Shown one piece after another: positions 10,994-20,195 of a stretch of DNA of 51,834 nucleotides. The position numbers were made by a program, and so were the translations under genes. Below the pieces are notes generated by a model. That model was not told the DNA's origin, searched no databases, and saw only the letters and a list, made by a program, of their open reading frames with translations. Each line of letters opens with the position of its first letter. Position 1 is the stretch's first letter. This stretch comes from an uncultured Bacilli bacterium. Its GTDB lineage: Bacteria > Bacillota_I > Bacilli_A > RF39 > UBA660. Location: the NCBI GenBank assembly GCA_944358325.1, contig CALVQV010000004.1, forward strand, positions 1 to 51,834, written 5' to 3'.

Positions 10994-11536
10994 GTGGAAG
11001 ATATTTTAATGGAAGCAGAATTAGGTATGCAAACTGCTATTCAAAATATGGAAAAAAGATTTAATAATGTTAGAGCAGGACGTGCTAATCCAGCTATTTT
11101 AGATGGTGTTATGGTTGAATATTATGGAACACCAACGCCTTTAAAACAATTAGCTAATATTTCAATTCCTGAAGCTCGTCAACTTATGATTAAACCTTAT
11201 GATAAAAGCTGTTTAGGAGCAATTGAAAAAGGTATTTATGAAGCTAATATTGGTTTAACACCAAATAATAATGGTGAAGTAGTTTTCTTAAATATACCAG
11301 CTTTAACAGAAGAAACACGTCGCGAATATGTTAAACAAGTTAAATCTTTAGCAGAAGATGGAAGAATTGCTCTTCGTAATGTTAGACAAGATGCAAACAA
11401 CGAAATTAAAAAACTTGAATTACCAGAAGATGATATTAAAAGTGGTCAAGAAAAAGTTCAAGAATTAATCAATAAATACAATAAAATTGTTGATGAAAAA
11501 TTAAAAGAAAAAGAAAATGAATTAATGACAGTTTAA
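10994..11536 (+). CDS. frr: Ribosome recycling factor
   Basis: RRF splits the post-termination ribosome together with EF-G. The 180 residues show the family features: NVRAGRANPAIL near the start, VEYYGTPTPLKQLANI, and the C-terminal coiled helices with VRQDANNEIKK. The start is a GTG at 10994 with GAGGAA seven bases upstream. Here frr stands alone with its own promoter and terminator, away from the usual pyrH neighbour. Confidence 0.97.
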   Translation: MEDILMEAELGMQTAIQNMEKRFNNVRAGRANPAILDGVMVEYYGTPTPLKQLANISIPEARQLMIKPYDKSCLGAIEKGIYEANIGLTPNNNGEVVFLNIPALTEETRREYVKQVKSLAEDGRIALRNVRQDANNEIKKLELPEDDIKSGQEKVQELINKYNKIVDEKLKEKENELMTV

Positions 11537-11541
11537 TTATT

Positions 11542-11565
11542 AACCTATGTGTCAGCATAGGTTTT
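11542..11565 (+). terminator. Terminator after frr
   Basis: AACCTATG (11542-11549) pairs with CATAGGTT (11556-11563) around TGTCAG, followed by a short T-run. Confidence 0.85.
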
Positions 11566-11604
11566 ATTGTGGAAATGTGTTATAATGAAAAAGAGGGAAA
11601 ATTT

Positions 11605-12165
11605 ATGAAGTGTCAAAAATGTGTTAAAGAAAATTTAAAAAAAGCTAATTATTGTCGTTATTGTGGCCAAAAATTTACAAGTAAAGAAAAGAAAAAAGCG
11701 CGTTATTCCGGCTTTGATGGTTTTTTAAGGAAATGCGAAAAATGGTATAAAACATGTACATTAAAAATAATTACAGATAATATTTGGTTTAAAGTGATTT
11801 CAATTTTATGCTTATTTTTTATAGGTTGTCACTTTTATTTTTCAGTTGGCAATGAGATACAAATTTTAAATCATGAAGAATATCAAATTCAGTATAATGA
11901 AAATAGGAACGAATACTATCTTTTTTATGATTCAGAAGCTTATGTTAACAATAATGGTGAACTTTTTTTGAGTATGTTTATTCCTAATAAAATTAATAAA
12001 CTTTCTATTGCGCATTATGATTCTAATGATTCTTTAATTGAAAAAAAAGTTATTGATAAAAATGAAAGTATTGTCTTAAATGTAAATAATGATGATACTT
12101 ATTATATAATAGGAGATAGCAATAATAAAGAAGAAATTAAATTGTATGTTTATTTAGGAGATTAG
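11605..12165 (+). CDS. Zinc-ribbon membrane protein 1
   Basis: An N-terminal zinc ribbon (MKCQKCVKENLKKANYCRYCGQK: CxxC near 3-6 and CxxC near 22-25) is followed by a basic stretch, one membrane helix (about 64-81) and an extracytoplasmic domain of about 105 residues. I chose the ATG at 11605 because GAGGGA precedes it; the upstream in-frame start has none. With the next gene, a paralogue 4 bases downstream, it forms a pair of cytosolic zinc-finger membrane proteins of unknown function. Confidence 0.7.
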   Translation: MKCQKCVKENLKKANYCRYCGQKFTSKEKKKARYSGFDGFLRKCEKWYKTCTLKIITDNIWFKVISILCLFFIGCHFYFSVGNEIQILNHEEYQIQYNENRNEYYLFYDSEAYVNNNGELFLSMFIPNKINKLSIAHYDSNDSLIEKKVIDKNESIVLNVNNDDTYYIIGDSNNKEEIKLYVYLGD

Positions 12166-12169
12166 TTTT

Positions 12170-12853
12170 ATGAAGAAGAAAAAAGAAATATATTGTATTT
12201 ATTGTGGTCAAAAAAATTTAGATAGTGATAAATGTTGTTGCAATTGCAAAAAGAAATTACATGAAAAAAGACATGATTTTTATGATTATTTGAAAGAAAA
12301 AGTAAAATCTAAAGTAACTGATAATATTGAAGGTAATATTTTAGATTTTATAAAATTATTAATTAGAAAATATTTATATGGTATTATTTTAGGTGCTTCT
12401 GTTATTTTTGTGACTTCAGGGATGGTTTATGAAAATAATAATAAAATTAATACTGATATTACGAAAGTTGATAGTAAGCCAATTGGTGTATTAAGTGATG
12501 AACAAAAACTTTTAGGTTGTTGGCATTCTCATTATGAAATTCCTGGTGTTGTTCTATATAGAGATACATATTATAAATTTATTAGTTTAAATGAATTATA
12601 TGTTTCTTATGATGAAGTTACAGTTAATTATCAAGGCGTAGAATTTCCTGATTCTGATACTTATTTAAGAGAATATGAATTAGTAGAAGTAACAGCTTAT
12701 GGTGATACTTATACTTTATTTAGATTACCTAATCCTAATTTAGGAGAAGAGTTATGGGGTGATCGTTTTAGTTGGGTTAATGATAATACTTTTGAAACAG
12801 AATTTGAAGTATTCAATAGAATAGATTGTAATGATTTTCCTGTTTATGAATAA
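12170..12853 (+). CDS. Zinc-ribbon membrane protein 2
   Basis: The architecture matches the preceding gene: a zinc ribbon (IYCIYCGQKN, then CCCNCKKKL), a cytosolic linker, one membrane helix (about 75-92) and an outside domain of about 130 residues containing a CWHSHYEIPG stretch. The outside domain recalls small lipocalin-like or YfiR-like beta domains, but I cannot assign it. It lies four bases after its paralogue, so the two are probably co-expressed. Confidence 0.65.
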   Translation: MKKKKEIYCIYCGQKNLDSDKCCCNCKKKLHEKRHDFYDYLKEKVKSKVTDNIEGNILDFIKLLIRKYLYGIILGASVIFVTSGMVYENNNKINTDITKVDSKPIGVLSDEQKLLGCWHSHYEIPGVVLYRDTYYKFISLNELYVSYDEVTVNYQGVEFPDSDTYLREYELVEVTAYGDTYTLFRLPNPNLGEELWGDRFSWVNDNTFETEFEVFNRIDCNDFPVYE

Positions 12854-12909
12854 AGATATAATTTATTTACTTATTTTGTAAGTAATGTTATAATTAATTA
12901 GGTGATAGC

Positions 12910-14055
12910 ATGTTAAAGAAAACAAATAATAATGAATTAGATTATAAAACAATTAATGAGGTTGCGAAATTAAGTAAAAATATATTAAGTATTGGTGTTA
13001 TTTTAACAGTTATTTTAGCTATTTATGTTTTTACGCTTATTTTTAAAGAATGGAAAATAGGTAGTTATATTTTAGCAATTTTATCTATTTTATCACCCCT
13101 TATTATTGGTGTTGTTATTGCTTGGCTTTTTGATCCAATTGTTTCGTGGTTTAAGAAGAAAGGATTAAAAAGAAGTATTGGTGCAATTATAACTTATTTA
13201 ATTTTCTTTAGTATAATTGCTTTAGTTTTAGGAACTTTGATACCACTTTTGAGTACACAAATAAATGAGCTTGTTAAAATTGTTCCTAGTATAGTTAGTA
13301 GTGTTCAAGAATGGACGGATAATATATTTAATCGTTTAGGAGATATTGAAGGGTTTGATGCTGTTGCTTTTCAAGCAAAATTATTTGAACAATTAGATTT
13401 ATTTAGTGATAGAATTACAAATGATTTACCTTCAATTACAGTTAGTACAGTTAAAGCTTTGTTTAGTGGATTAGGTACATTTGTAATAGGTTTAATTATT
13501 GGTTTCTTCTTACTTGTTAGTTGTGAGAATGTAACTGAAACGTTACTTGCGTATTTACCAAAACGTTATCGTCATGATACAAAAGGCTTAATTTATGAAG
13601 TAAATAATTCGCTTAGAAGATTTGTTAAAGGTGCGCTTTTTGATTCAACTGTTATTTTTGTTATAAGTAGTCTTGGTTTATGGTTGGTTGGTTTAAAAGC
13701 CCCAATGTTATTTGGACTATTTTGTGGACTTACTAATGTTATTCCTTATGCTGGACCATATATTGGTGGTGCCCCTGCTGTAATCGTTGGTTTTAGTCAA
13801 TCACCAACAACAGGTTTATTAGTACTTGCTGTAATTGTTGTTATTCAATTTATTGAAGGAAATTTCTTCCAACCAATTATTATGAGTAAATCAACAAAAT
13901 TACATCCTGTAACAATTATATCTGGGTTATTGCTATTTGGCCATTTTTGGGGTATAATAGGTATGTTTGTTTCAACACCTATTATTGGTGTTATCAAATC
14001 TGTATTTATGTATTTTGATGAAAAATATGAATTTTTTAATTATGAAAAACAATGA
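12910..14055 (+). CDS. AI-2E family (PerM/YtvI-like) membrane permease
   Basis: This 381-residue polytopic protein has about eight membrane helices and the family's conserved C-terminal region (NVIPYAGPYIGGAPAVIVGF and EGNFFQPIIMSK, then a final helix with GMFVSTPIIGV). Family members export small solutes or ions; the AI-2 role is not general. An extended -10 TGTTATAAT lies at about 12886-12895, then AGGTGATAGC before the ATG. A homologue precedes alaS in Bacillus too. Confidence 0.85.
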   Translation: MLKKTNNNELDYKTINEVAKLSKNILSIGVILTVILAIYVFTLIFKEWKIGSYILAILSILSPLIIGVVIAWLFDPIVSWFKKKGLKRSIGAIITYLIFFSIIALVLGTLIPLLSTQINELVKIVPSIVSSVQEWTDNIFNRLGDIEGFDAVAFQAKLFEQLDLFSDRITNDLPSITVSTVKALFSGLGTFVIGLIIGFFLLVSCENVTETLLAYLPKRYRHDTKGLIYEVNNSLRRFVKGALFDSTVIFVISSLGLWLVGLKAPMLFGLFCGLTNVIPYAGPYIGGAPAVIVGFSQSPTTGLLVLAVIVVIQFIEGNFFQPIIMSKSTKLHPVTIISGLLLFGHFWGIIGMFVSTPIIGVIKSVFMYFDEKYEFFNYEKQ

Positions 14056-14079
14056 TGAAGAATGTTTAATAATTAATTT

Positions 14080-14235
14080 ATAGAGAGCTTGTGGTTGGTG
14101 GAAACAAGTAAAGCGTTATTAAATTGCTACTTCGGAGTGCTATTAAAAATAGCCGGGGCAACTCGTTATTTAATTAAGTTTAATTAGGATGGTACCACGG
14201 CTTTTCGTTCCTAGAAAAGTTGTGGTTTTTTATTT
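14080..14235 (+). promoter_or_regulatory. T-box riboswitch, alanine-type
   Basis: The leader begins with the stem I hallmark GGTTGGTGGAAAC (about 14092-14104). A GCT codon (14139-14141, with another at 14126-14128) can serve as an alanine specifier. The T-box bulge TGGTACC (14190-14196) has T at the variable position, matching the A discriminator of tRNA-Ala. The terminator pairs CCACGGCTTTTC (14195-14206) with 14214-14225 (two G-U pairs) and ends in TTTTTT. Uncharged tRNA-Ala should favour the antiterminator and raise expression of the two downstream genes. Confidence 0.93.
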
Positions 14236-14249
14236 TAAGGAGGAATATT

Positions 14250-14804
14250 ATGGAAGTAAGAAATAATGAAGCAAAGATTTATATTGTTTGTGGAAAAGCT
14301 CGTCATGGCAAAACAACTTCTGCCGAATTAATTCATGACTATTGTGAAAATCATAATTTAAAACATATTGACTTAAGTTATGGTAGTTATATTAAAGAAT
14401 ATGCTAAAAAGATAAGTAATTGGGATGGTAGTGAAGAGACTAAACCACGTGAACTTTTGCAACAACTTGGAACTAATATTATTAGAGAAAAATTAGACGA
14501 TGAATTTTTTATTAAAAGAATGATAGAGGATATCAAGGTTTATAATTTTTTCTTTGATGTTATTACAATAAGTGATGCGAGATTTCCTAAAGAGATTGAT
14601 TTGATTAAGGCATCTTTTAAAAATGTAAAATCAATTCATATTATACGTCCTAATTTTGATAATGGTTTAACACTTGAGCAACAAAATCATCCTAGCGAGA
14701 TAGCATTAAATAGTTATCAAAATTATGATTATGAAATAATTAATGATAGTACTTTAGAAGAATTAAATGAAAAAATAGTTAAGATAATGGAGGAAGAAAG
14801 ATGA
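14250..14804 (+). CDS. Deoxynucleoside monophosphate kinase-like P-loop protein
   Basis: The P-loop GKARHGKT (residues 15-22) and the overall layout match phage-type deoxynucleotide monophosphate kinases: a lid region, ITISDARFPKEID and a C-terminal IINDSTLEEL. It would phosphorylate a dNMP. The length is 184 residues from the ATG at 14250, which has AAGGAGGAAT upstream. It sits between the alanine T-box and alaS and overlaps alaS by four bases, so it is controlled by alanine charging. Whether that link is meaningful is unclear. Confidence 0.75.
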   Translation: MEVRNNEAKIYIVCGKARHGKTTSAELIHDYCENHNLKHIDLSYGSYIKEYAKKISNWDGSEETKPRELLQQLGTNIIREKLDDEFFIKRMIEDIKVYNFFFDVITISDARFPKEIDLIKASFKNVKSIHIIRPNFDNGLTLEQQNHPSEIALNSYQNYDYEIINDSTLEELNEKIVKIMEEER

Positions 14805-16549
14805 ATTTAAAAGATTTATATATAAATTTTTTTGTTAGTAAAGGACATAAGCAAATTCCTAGTGCACCAGTCGTACCAGAAAATGATCCTAGTGTTTTAT
14901 TTAATACTGCAGGTATGCAACCATTAATTCCATATTTAATGGGACAACCTCATCCTTATGGCACAAGACTTTGTGATTATCAAAAATGTATTCGTACTAA
15001 TGATTTAGATAATATAGGCGATACTTATCATCATACTTTTTTTGAAATGTTAGGTAATTGGAGTTTAGGTGATTATTTTAAAAAAGAAGCGATTACTTGG
15101 AGTTTTGAATTTTTAACAGAAGTTTTAAATATTCCTGTTGAAAGATTAGCTGTTACTATTTTTGCAGGTAATGATATTTTGCCTGAAGATACAGAATCTT
15201 ATAATTTATGGCTTAGTTTAGGTATAAAAAAAGAACGTATCGCTAAGACAAGTGATGATAATTTTTGGATAGCAGGAGAAACTGGTCCATGCGGTCCTGA
15301 TACCGAAATGTTTTATTTTAGAAGTAATGATCCTATTCCTGAAGTTTTTGATCCGGAAGATGAACGTTGGGTTGAAATATGGAATGATGTATTTATGGGA
15401 TATAATAAACAAAGTGATGGTAAAGTTACAGAATTACCTAAAAAGAATGTTGATACAGGTATGGGGGTTGAAAGAACTGTTGCAATTTTAGAAGGTGTTA
15501 ATGATAATTATAAATCTAGTATATGGATGCCTATTATTAATTTAATTAGTGAAATTGCATCACTACCATATGAAGGTAATGAAAAAAGTATGCGTATTAT
15601 TGCAGATCATATTAGAACAGCAGTCTTTATAAGTGCTGATCCTGCTGGTATTAAACCATCTAATACAGATCAAGGTTATATTTTAAGAAGATTAATTAGA
15701 AGAGCAATTAGACATGCTAAAAAGTTAAATATTGATATTAATTCTGATTGGGAACAACAAATTGCAATTAAAATAATGGAACTATATGAAAAATATTATA
15801 GTGAAATTAAAGAAAATAGAAGTGTTGTATTAGAAGTATTAAAAAATGAAAAAATTAAATTTAATCGTACATTAGAAAAAGGATTAAGAGAATTTGAAAA
15901 ATTGACTGCTAATATAACAGATGGCAAATTAAATAAAGATTTAGCATTTAAACTTTATGATACTTATGGTTTTCCAATTGAATTAACTATTGAATTAGCT
16001 CGTGAAAAGAATCTAGAAGTAGATACCCAAGGATTTAATGAAAAATTTAAAGCTCATCAAGCTTTATCACGTGCTGGCTCAGAACAAAAATTTAAAGGTG
16101 GATTAGCAGGTAATAGTGAAATTGAAACTAAATATCATACAGCAACGCATTTATTAAATGCGGCTTTAAAGAAAGTTATTGGACCTAATGTTCATCAAAA
16201 AGGATCTAATATAACAGTAGAACGTATGCGCTTTGATTTTCCATGTGATCATAAAATGACAGATAGTGAAAAACAAGAAGTAGAAGCATTAGTTAATAAA
16301 TGGATAGAAGAAGCTATTCCGGTTGTTAAAACACAAATGAGTAAAGAAGAAGCTATTAAAAGTGGTGCTGAATGTATGTTTATAGAACGTTATCCTGATA
16401 TTGTTACAGTTTATCAAATAGGAGACGTTTCTAAAGAACTTTGCGGTGGTCCACATGTATCCAATACTAGTGAATTAGGTCATTTTAAAATAAAAAAAGA
16501 AGAAGCAAGTAGTGCAGGGGTTAGAAGAATTAAGGCTGTTTTAGAATAA
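14801..16549 (+). CDS. alaS: Alanyl-tRNA synthetase, short form without C-Ala domain
   Basis: AlaRS charges tRNA-Ala. The class II catalytic core (FNTAGMQPL, TFFEMLGNWSLGDYFKKEAI, GPCGPDTEMF, MGVERT), the tRNA-recognition region and the editing domain with HTATH (446-450) and CGGPH (548-552) are intact. The protein stops at 582 residues, right after the editing domain (SSAGVRRIKAVLE). Typical bacterial AlaRS is about 870 residues and adds a dimerising C-Ala domain. The stop is clean and followed by a terminator, with no downstream remnant, so this is a genuine short form. The T-box supports alanine specificity. Confidence 0.93.
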   Translation: MNLKDLYINFFVSKGHKQIPSAPVVPENDPSVLFNTAGMQPLIPYLMGQPHPYGTRLCDYQKCIRTNDLDNIGDTYHHTFFEMLGNWSLGDYFKKEAITWSFEFLTEVLNIPVERLAVTIFAGNDILPEDTESYNLWLSLGIKKERIAKTSDDNFWIAGETGPCGPDTEMFYFRSNDPIPEVFDPEDERWVEIWNDVFMGYNKQSDGKVTELPKKNVDTGMGVERTVAILEGVNDNYKSSIWMPIINLISEIASLPYEGNEKSMRIIADHIRTAVFISADPAGIKPSNTDQGYILRRLIRRAIRHAKKLNIDINSDWEQQIAIKIMELYEKYYSEIKENRSVVLEVLKNEKIKFNRTLEKGLREFEKLTANITDGKLNKDLAFKLYDTYGFPIELTIELAREKNLEVDTQGFNEKFKAHQALSRAGSEQKFKGGLAGNSEIETKYHTATHLLNAALKKVIGPNVHQKGSNITVERMRFDFPCDHKMTDSEKQEVEALVNKWIEEAIPVVKTQMSKEEAIKSGAECMFIERYPDIVTVYQIGDVSKELCGGPHVSNTSELGHFKIKKEEASSAGVRRIKAVLE

Positions 16550-16555
16550 AAAAAA

Positions 16556-16585
16556 CACATTTGATAAATTCAAATGTGCTTTTTT
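16556..16585 (+). terminator. Terminator after alaS
   Basis: CACATTTGA (16556-16564) pairs with TCAAATGTG (16570-16578), followed by CTTTTTT. It sits between convergent genes. An A-run on the 5' side lets it act in both directions. Confidence 0.9.
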
Positions 16586-18047
16586 AATCTAGATTAATAT
16601 CGTGATGGTATTTTTTTACAAGTCTTTTTATTTTACTATTACATTTTTGAATATTTTTATAATATTCAAGTGGTGTTTTTTTAGTTTTATACATTTTATT
16701 CGATTCTTTACTAATATAGTTAGCAATCATTGCCATTTGCTCTAAATCATCAGGTAATATTTGTTTGATTTTTTCTAAATTACCAGTCATAAAATATTCA
16801 ATTAATTGATCTTTGTATTTTAAATAAAGTGGTTCAACATAAAAATGAAATTTTTGATAATCTATTTCTTTAACATATTTATTTTTTTTATATTGCCAAA
16901 TATAAATATCTTTATTATGTAGTCTTTTTGTTACTTTAGCAGCAATATAATCGTTTAAAAATTCATTGAGAAATTCAAAATTTCTTTGTTTATTTTCATT
17001 AGTTTCATTATTAATTTGTTTTTTATTATTTTTAATTTGTTCAAAGCCACATAAAACATTCATAGTATTAGAAATTTTTATGGGATTGGTATTAATTGCA
17101 TGAGTTATCTCATGTATAAACACATGGTCATTTTGAGAATAATTTTCATTGGTTGGTGAAAATGATATATAAGGTGCATATTTAAATTTGTTTTTCTTTT
17201 TTATTATTGATGGTAAATAATAGGCTAGAATTTGTTGATTGTTAAGGGTTAAAGATTCAGGAAATATGCTATTTCTATTTTTTATTTTTGCTAAATTGTA
17301 ACTATATCCTAAAAAGTGGCTTTGATATTCTGTTAACATGTTTTCAATCATAACATAGCGTTGTTCATTTAAACTTGCAAGGTCCTCACCAGAAATATTC
17401 ATTTCAATAAATTTTTTACCCATAATTTCTTCATATTGTTTTTGAGTTTTTCTAATTATTTTAAAGAAATTATTATCATTTTCATTTTCAGTAATTTGAC
17501 CCAATAAAAATGATTCAAGCAATCCATTTTTTAAAATATCTATGTAATTTAAACATTCTGGTTCAGGATTATATAAATCTAGAAAAGTTTCTTCTATTTC
17601 ATCATAATCTAAGATGATATTAACATTGTTTAATTTATTAATATCTTTAGTTTCATTCCATATTTGTTGGTCTTCAATAGTTAAAAATCTTTTGTTGTTT
17701 TCTATAAAATTATTAATATGTTTTTTGAATATATGATGTCTTATGTTTGCGTGTGCTTTTAAATAATTGTTAAGACTATTTAATTCTTTTTTCTTCTTAT
17801 TTATTTTAGTAATTATTTCTTCTGTATTTTTAGGATTCTTTTTTAATTTCTTTTTTAACTTTTCAATTTCTTTATCTTCAGCTTCTACTATTTTATATAT
17901 ACCATCAAGAGTTATAAAATGATAAATTTCAACTTCATCATAACGTTTTGTTATAGTTTCACGCCATTTTTCACCATATTCTTCTACAAAAGCATCAATA
18001 ATATTTTCACGATAATTGTCTAAATTTGTGTAAAATTTTATGTTCAT
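16584..18047 (-). CDS. Uncharacterised cytosolic zincin-like protein (HExxH)
   Basis: I do not recognise this 487-residue protein. It has no signal or membrane segment. The N-terminal half is helical and Lys/Glu-rich (about 50-105, coiled-coil-like). The second half has FIHEITHAIN, an HExxH zinc motif at 312-316, and a downstream acidic helix EFLNEFLNDYIAAK (about 352-366) that could supply the third ligand. A peptidase acting in the cytosol is the simplest reading. The ATG at 18047 follows AAGGTG; a GTG nine bases earlier overlaps that site. It is convergent with alaS and divergent from the next gene. Confidence 0.6.
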   Translation of the reverse strand: MNIKFYTNLDNYRENIIDAFVEEYGEKWRETITKRYDEVEIYHFITLDGIYKIVEAEDKEIEKLKKKLKKNPKNTEEIITKINKKKKELNSLNNYLKAHANIRHHIFKKHINNFIENNKRFLTIEDQQIWNETKDINKLNNVNIILDYDEIEETFLDLYNPEPECLNYIDILKNGLLESFLLGQITENENDNNFFKIIRKTQKQYEEIMGKKFIEMNISGEDLASLNEQRYVMIENMLTEYQSHFLGYSYNLAKIKNRNSIFPESLTLNNQQILAYYLPSIIKKKNKFKYAPYISFSPTNENYSQNDHVFIHEITHAINTNPIKISNTMNVLCGFEQIKNNKKQINNETNENKQRNFEFLNEFLNDYIAAKVTKRLHNKDIYIWQYKKNKYVKEIDYQKFHFYVEPLYLKYKDQLIEYFMTGNLEKIKQILPDDLEQMAMIANYISKESNKMYKTKKTPLEYYKNIQKCNSKIKRLVKKYHHDINLD

Positions 18048-18147
18048 ATTACTCACCTTGTAAAATCATTATAGCATATATTTTTTATTTTTTTTATTAT
18101 CTTTTTATAATTGGAAAAAAATGTTATAATTATTTTAGGTGAGTAGG

Positions 18148-19902
18148 ATGAAAAAGAAGTATGTTATTTTTATAATTATTGTTTTTATTTTAGGAATTAG
18201 TGGTTTATTTGTTTTTAATCTATTAAATAAGGAAAGAGAATTATTTTTATATACTAATAAGAATAAAGAGGTTATTTTATGGGATAAAGATAATGATAAG
18301 AAAGAAATTTTAGTTTCTAATTTTGATTTACAAAAAAACAATATCAATAATTTTCGCTTGAGTCCTAATAATAAATATATTGTTTTTCCTACTACTTTAG
18401 AAGAAGATGATACTTATTGTTTGAGTTATAAAGAAATAAATGAAGAAGAAATTAAAGATTTAAGTTGTGGTGTAAGAGATTTTATCGTAACTAATAATTC
18501 TATTTATTATTTAAAAGATGAAATTTTATATGAAAATAATTATGGAGAAAATAAGAATATTGCTAGTAATGTATCACGTATTTATGATTTTGATAATGAC
18601 TATTATTTAACGGTTAATGGTAGTTTATACAAAATTGATGATAGAGAGAATAAAATTAATTCTTTAGTTACAGATGTTTTAGGAGAGTACAATAATGAGG
18701 TTGTTATTACTAAAAATACTGATGAAGAAGTTTTAAGTAGCTTAGTTAGTGCTTTATATATTGGTGATACAAAAATAACAGATACAATGTTTTCTTATCA
18801 TGGTAATGATAAAAATGGTTTATATTATACAAGTCTTAATAAAGATATTTTAAATAATATTGTTTTAGATAAAGGATATAAAAATATTATTACTAATTTG
18901 AATGAAGCTAAAACTAATAGTAATTATACACTTTATATGATAGCATCTAATAGTTGTCATTTTTGTCAAATGTTAGATGAAGTTTTAAGTGGAATGGTTA
19001 AAAGTTATGGTTTTATATATAATTACTTAGATTATCCATCTTTAAGTGACAGTGTTAAAGAAGAAGTTAATAATAAATTAACAGATGGTTATAGTTATCC
19101 TAAATTAGTTGTTGTTAAAGATGGAGTAGTTATTGATATATTCGAAGGATATGCAGATGGAAATGTTATATATGATTTTTTAAAAGAAAATACTGATTTT
19201 GTAAACTATAATATTGAAGATAGTGAGTTTATGCCTTATTTAGAAAGTTATGTCTATAAAGATAAAAGCGATAAAATTTTTAATGGCTTTTTTCAAGATA
19301 ATGTATCTAATGATTTATTATTAACAATATTATTATCAGATAATATGGAAGATAGTGTATATAATTCTTTAAAGATTGGAATATATGATACTAATTCTAA
19401 GAAGTTAACAAAAACTGATTTAAATTATATAAGTAATTCTATTTTAGATTTTATGGATGAAAATTTATTTTATAAAGAAGAAAAAACTAACAAATATTAT
19501 TACTTTAATATGAATGATAAAAGTATTAATTATATAGATGATAATATTTTAAACTATGTTTATGATAAGAATTTGTATTATGTAAAGAAAGACAATAATG
19601 TTTATAAAATTTATAATTATAATAATGGTAACAATAAAATAATTGGAACTAGTTCTAATAGTGATTTAGTTTTAAAAGATGATTTATATTATATAAATAA
19701 CAATTTTTTATATTCGTTTGATGGAAAAGTTAATAGTGATATTTGTGAAGCAAATAAAGTTATGAAAATAGATGATTTTATTTATTTAGCATTAAGTAAT
19801 GATTCTTATAGTGATTTATATTATCTAAAAAATAATGACAAGGTGTTAATTGATAAAGATATATTATTGTCATTAGGACTTGTTAAATTAGAAAATAAAT
19901 GA
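18148..19902 (+). CDS. Membrane-anchored protein with internal thioredoxin-fold domain
   Basis: An N-terminal membrane helix (about 5-24) precedes an outside region of repeated short strands rich in Tyr and Asn (about 30-245, propeller-like). Next comes a thioredoxin-like domain with CHFC at 270-273 and the cis-Pro region YSYPKLVVVKDG, then a second strand-repeat region to residue 584. I infer an extracytoplasmic redox or sensor protein. The ATG at 18148 follows AGGTGAGTAGG, and an extended -10 TGTTATAAT is at about 18122-18130. I know no named family with this order. Confidence 0.6.
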   Translation: MKKKYVIFIIIVFILGISGLFVFNLLNKERELFLYTNKNKEVILWDKDNDKKEILVSNFDLQKNNINNFRLSPNNKYIVFPTTLEEDDTYCLSYKEINEEEIKDLSCGVRDFIVTNNSIYYLKDEILYENNYGENKNIASNVSRIYDFDNDYYLTVNGSLYKIDDRENKINSLVTDVLGEYNNEVVITKNTDEEVLSSLVSALYIGDTKITDTMFSYHGNDKNGLYYTSLNKDILNNIVLDKGYKNIITNLNEAKTNSNYTLYMIASNSCHFCQMLDEVLSGMVKSYGFIYNYLDYPSLSDSVKEEVNNKLTDGYSYPKLVVVKDGVVIDIFEGYADGNVIYDFLKENTDFVNYNIEDSEFMPYLESYVYKDKSDKIFNGFFQDNVSNDLLLTILLSDNMEDSVYNSLKIGIYDTNSKKLTKTDLNYISNSILDFMDENLFYKEEKTNKYYYFNMNDKSINYIDDNILNYVYDKNLYYVKKDNNVYKIYNYNNGNNKIIGTSSNSDLVLKDDLYYINNNFLYSFDGKVNSDICEANKVMKIDDFIYLALSNDSYSDLYYLKNNDKVLIDKDILLSLGLVKLENK

Positions 19903-19907
19903 TACAA
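19879..19907 (+). promoter_or_regulatory. Possible ireB promoter
   Basis: TTGTTA, 17 bp, TACAAT, overlapping the end of the preceding gene; the start of ireB lies about 30 bases further. Confidence 0.45.
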
Positions 19908-19937
19908 TATCTTTGTATTCATAAAGGGTGTGATAAA

Positions 19938-20195
19938 GTGGAAGAAACAAAGGTATATGAAGCAAAAAACTTTGAAGAAGCTTATATCGCTGATACAATG
20001 CAAGATGTTGTTAGTATTCTTGAAGAAAGAGGATATAATCCCATTAATCAGATAGTTGGATATTTGATGAGTGGAGATCCCGGGTATATTTCTAGTCATA
20101 AAGAAGCACGTAATAAAATTACTAAAATTGATAGAAATAAATTATTAGAAGTTTTAGTCGAAAATTATATTAAAAATGCGAATAATAGGTCTTGA
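19938..20195 (+). CDS. ireB: IreB/ReoM regulatory phosphoprotein
   Basis: This 85-residue cytosolic protein of the UPF0297 family is a substrate of the PASTA-domain Ser/Thr kinase in Gram-positives and controls MurA stability (ReoM in Bacillus). The conserved core DVVSILEERGYNPINQIVGYLMSGDPGYISSH is visible in part as YNPINQIVGYLMSGDPGY. The usual phospho-Thr lies in the first residues (EETKVYEAKNFEEAY). I chose the GTG at 19938 because an AAGGGTGTG site precedes it. It overlaps ruvX by 20 bases, as in Bacillus. Confidence 0.9.
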   Translation: MEETKVYEAKNFEEAYIADTMQDVVSILEERGYNPINQIVGYLMSGDPGYISSHKEARNKITKIDRNKLLEVLVENYIKNANNRS

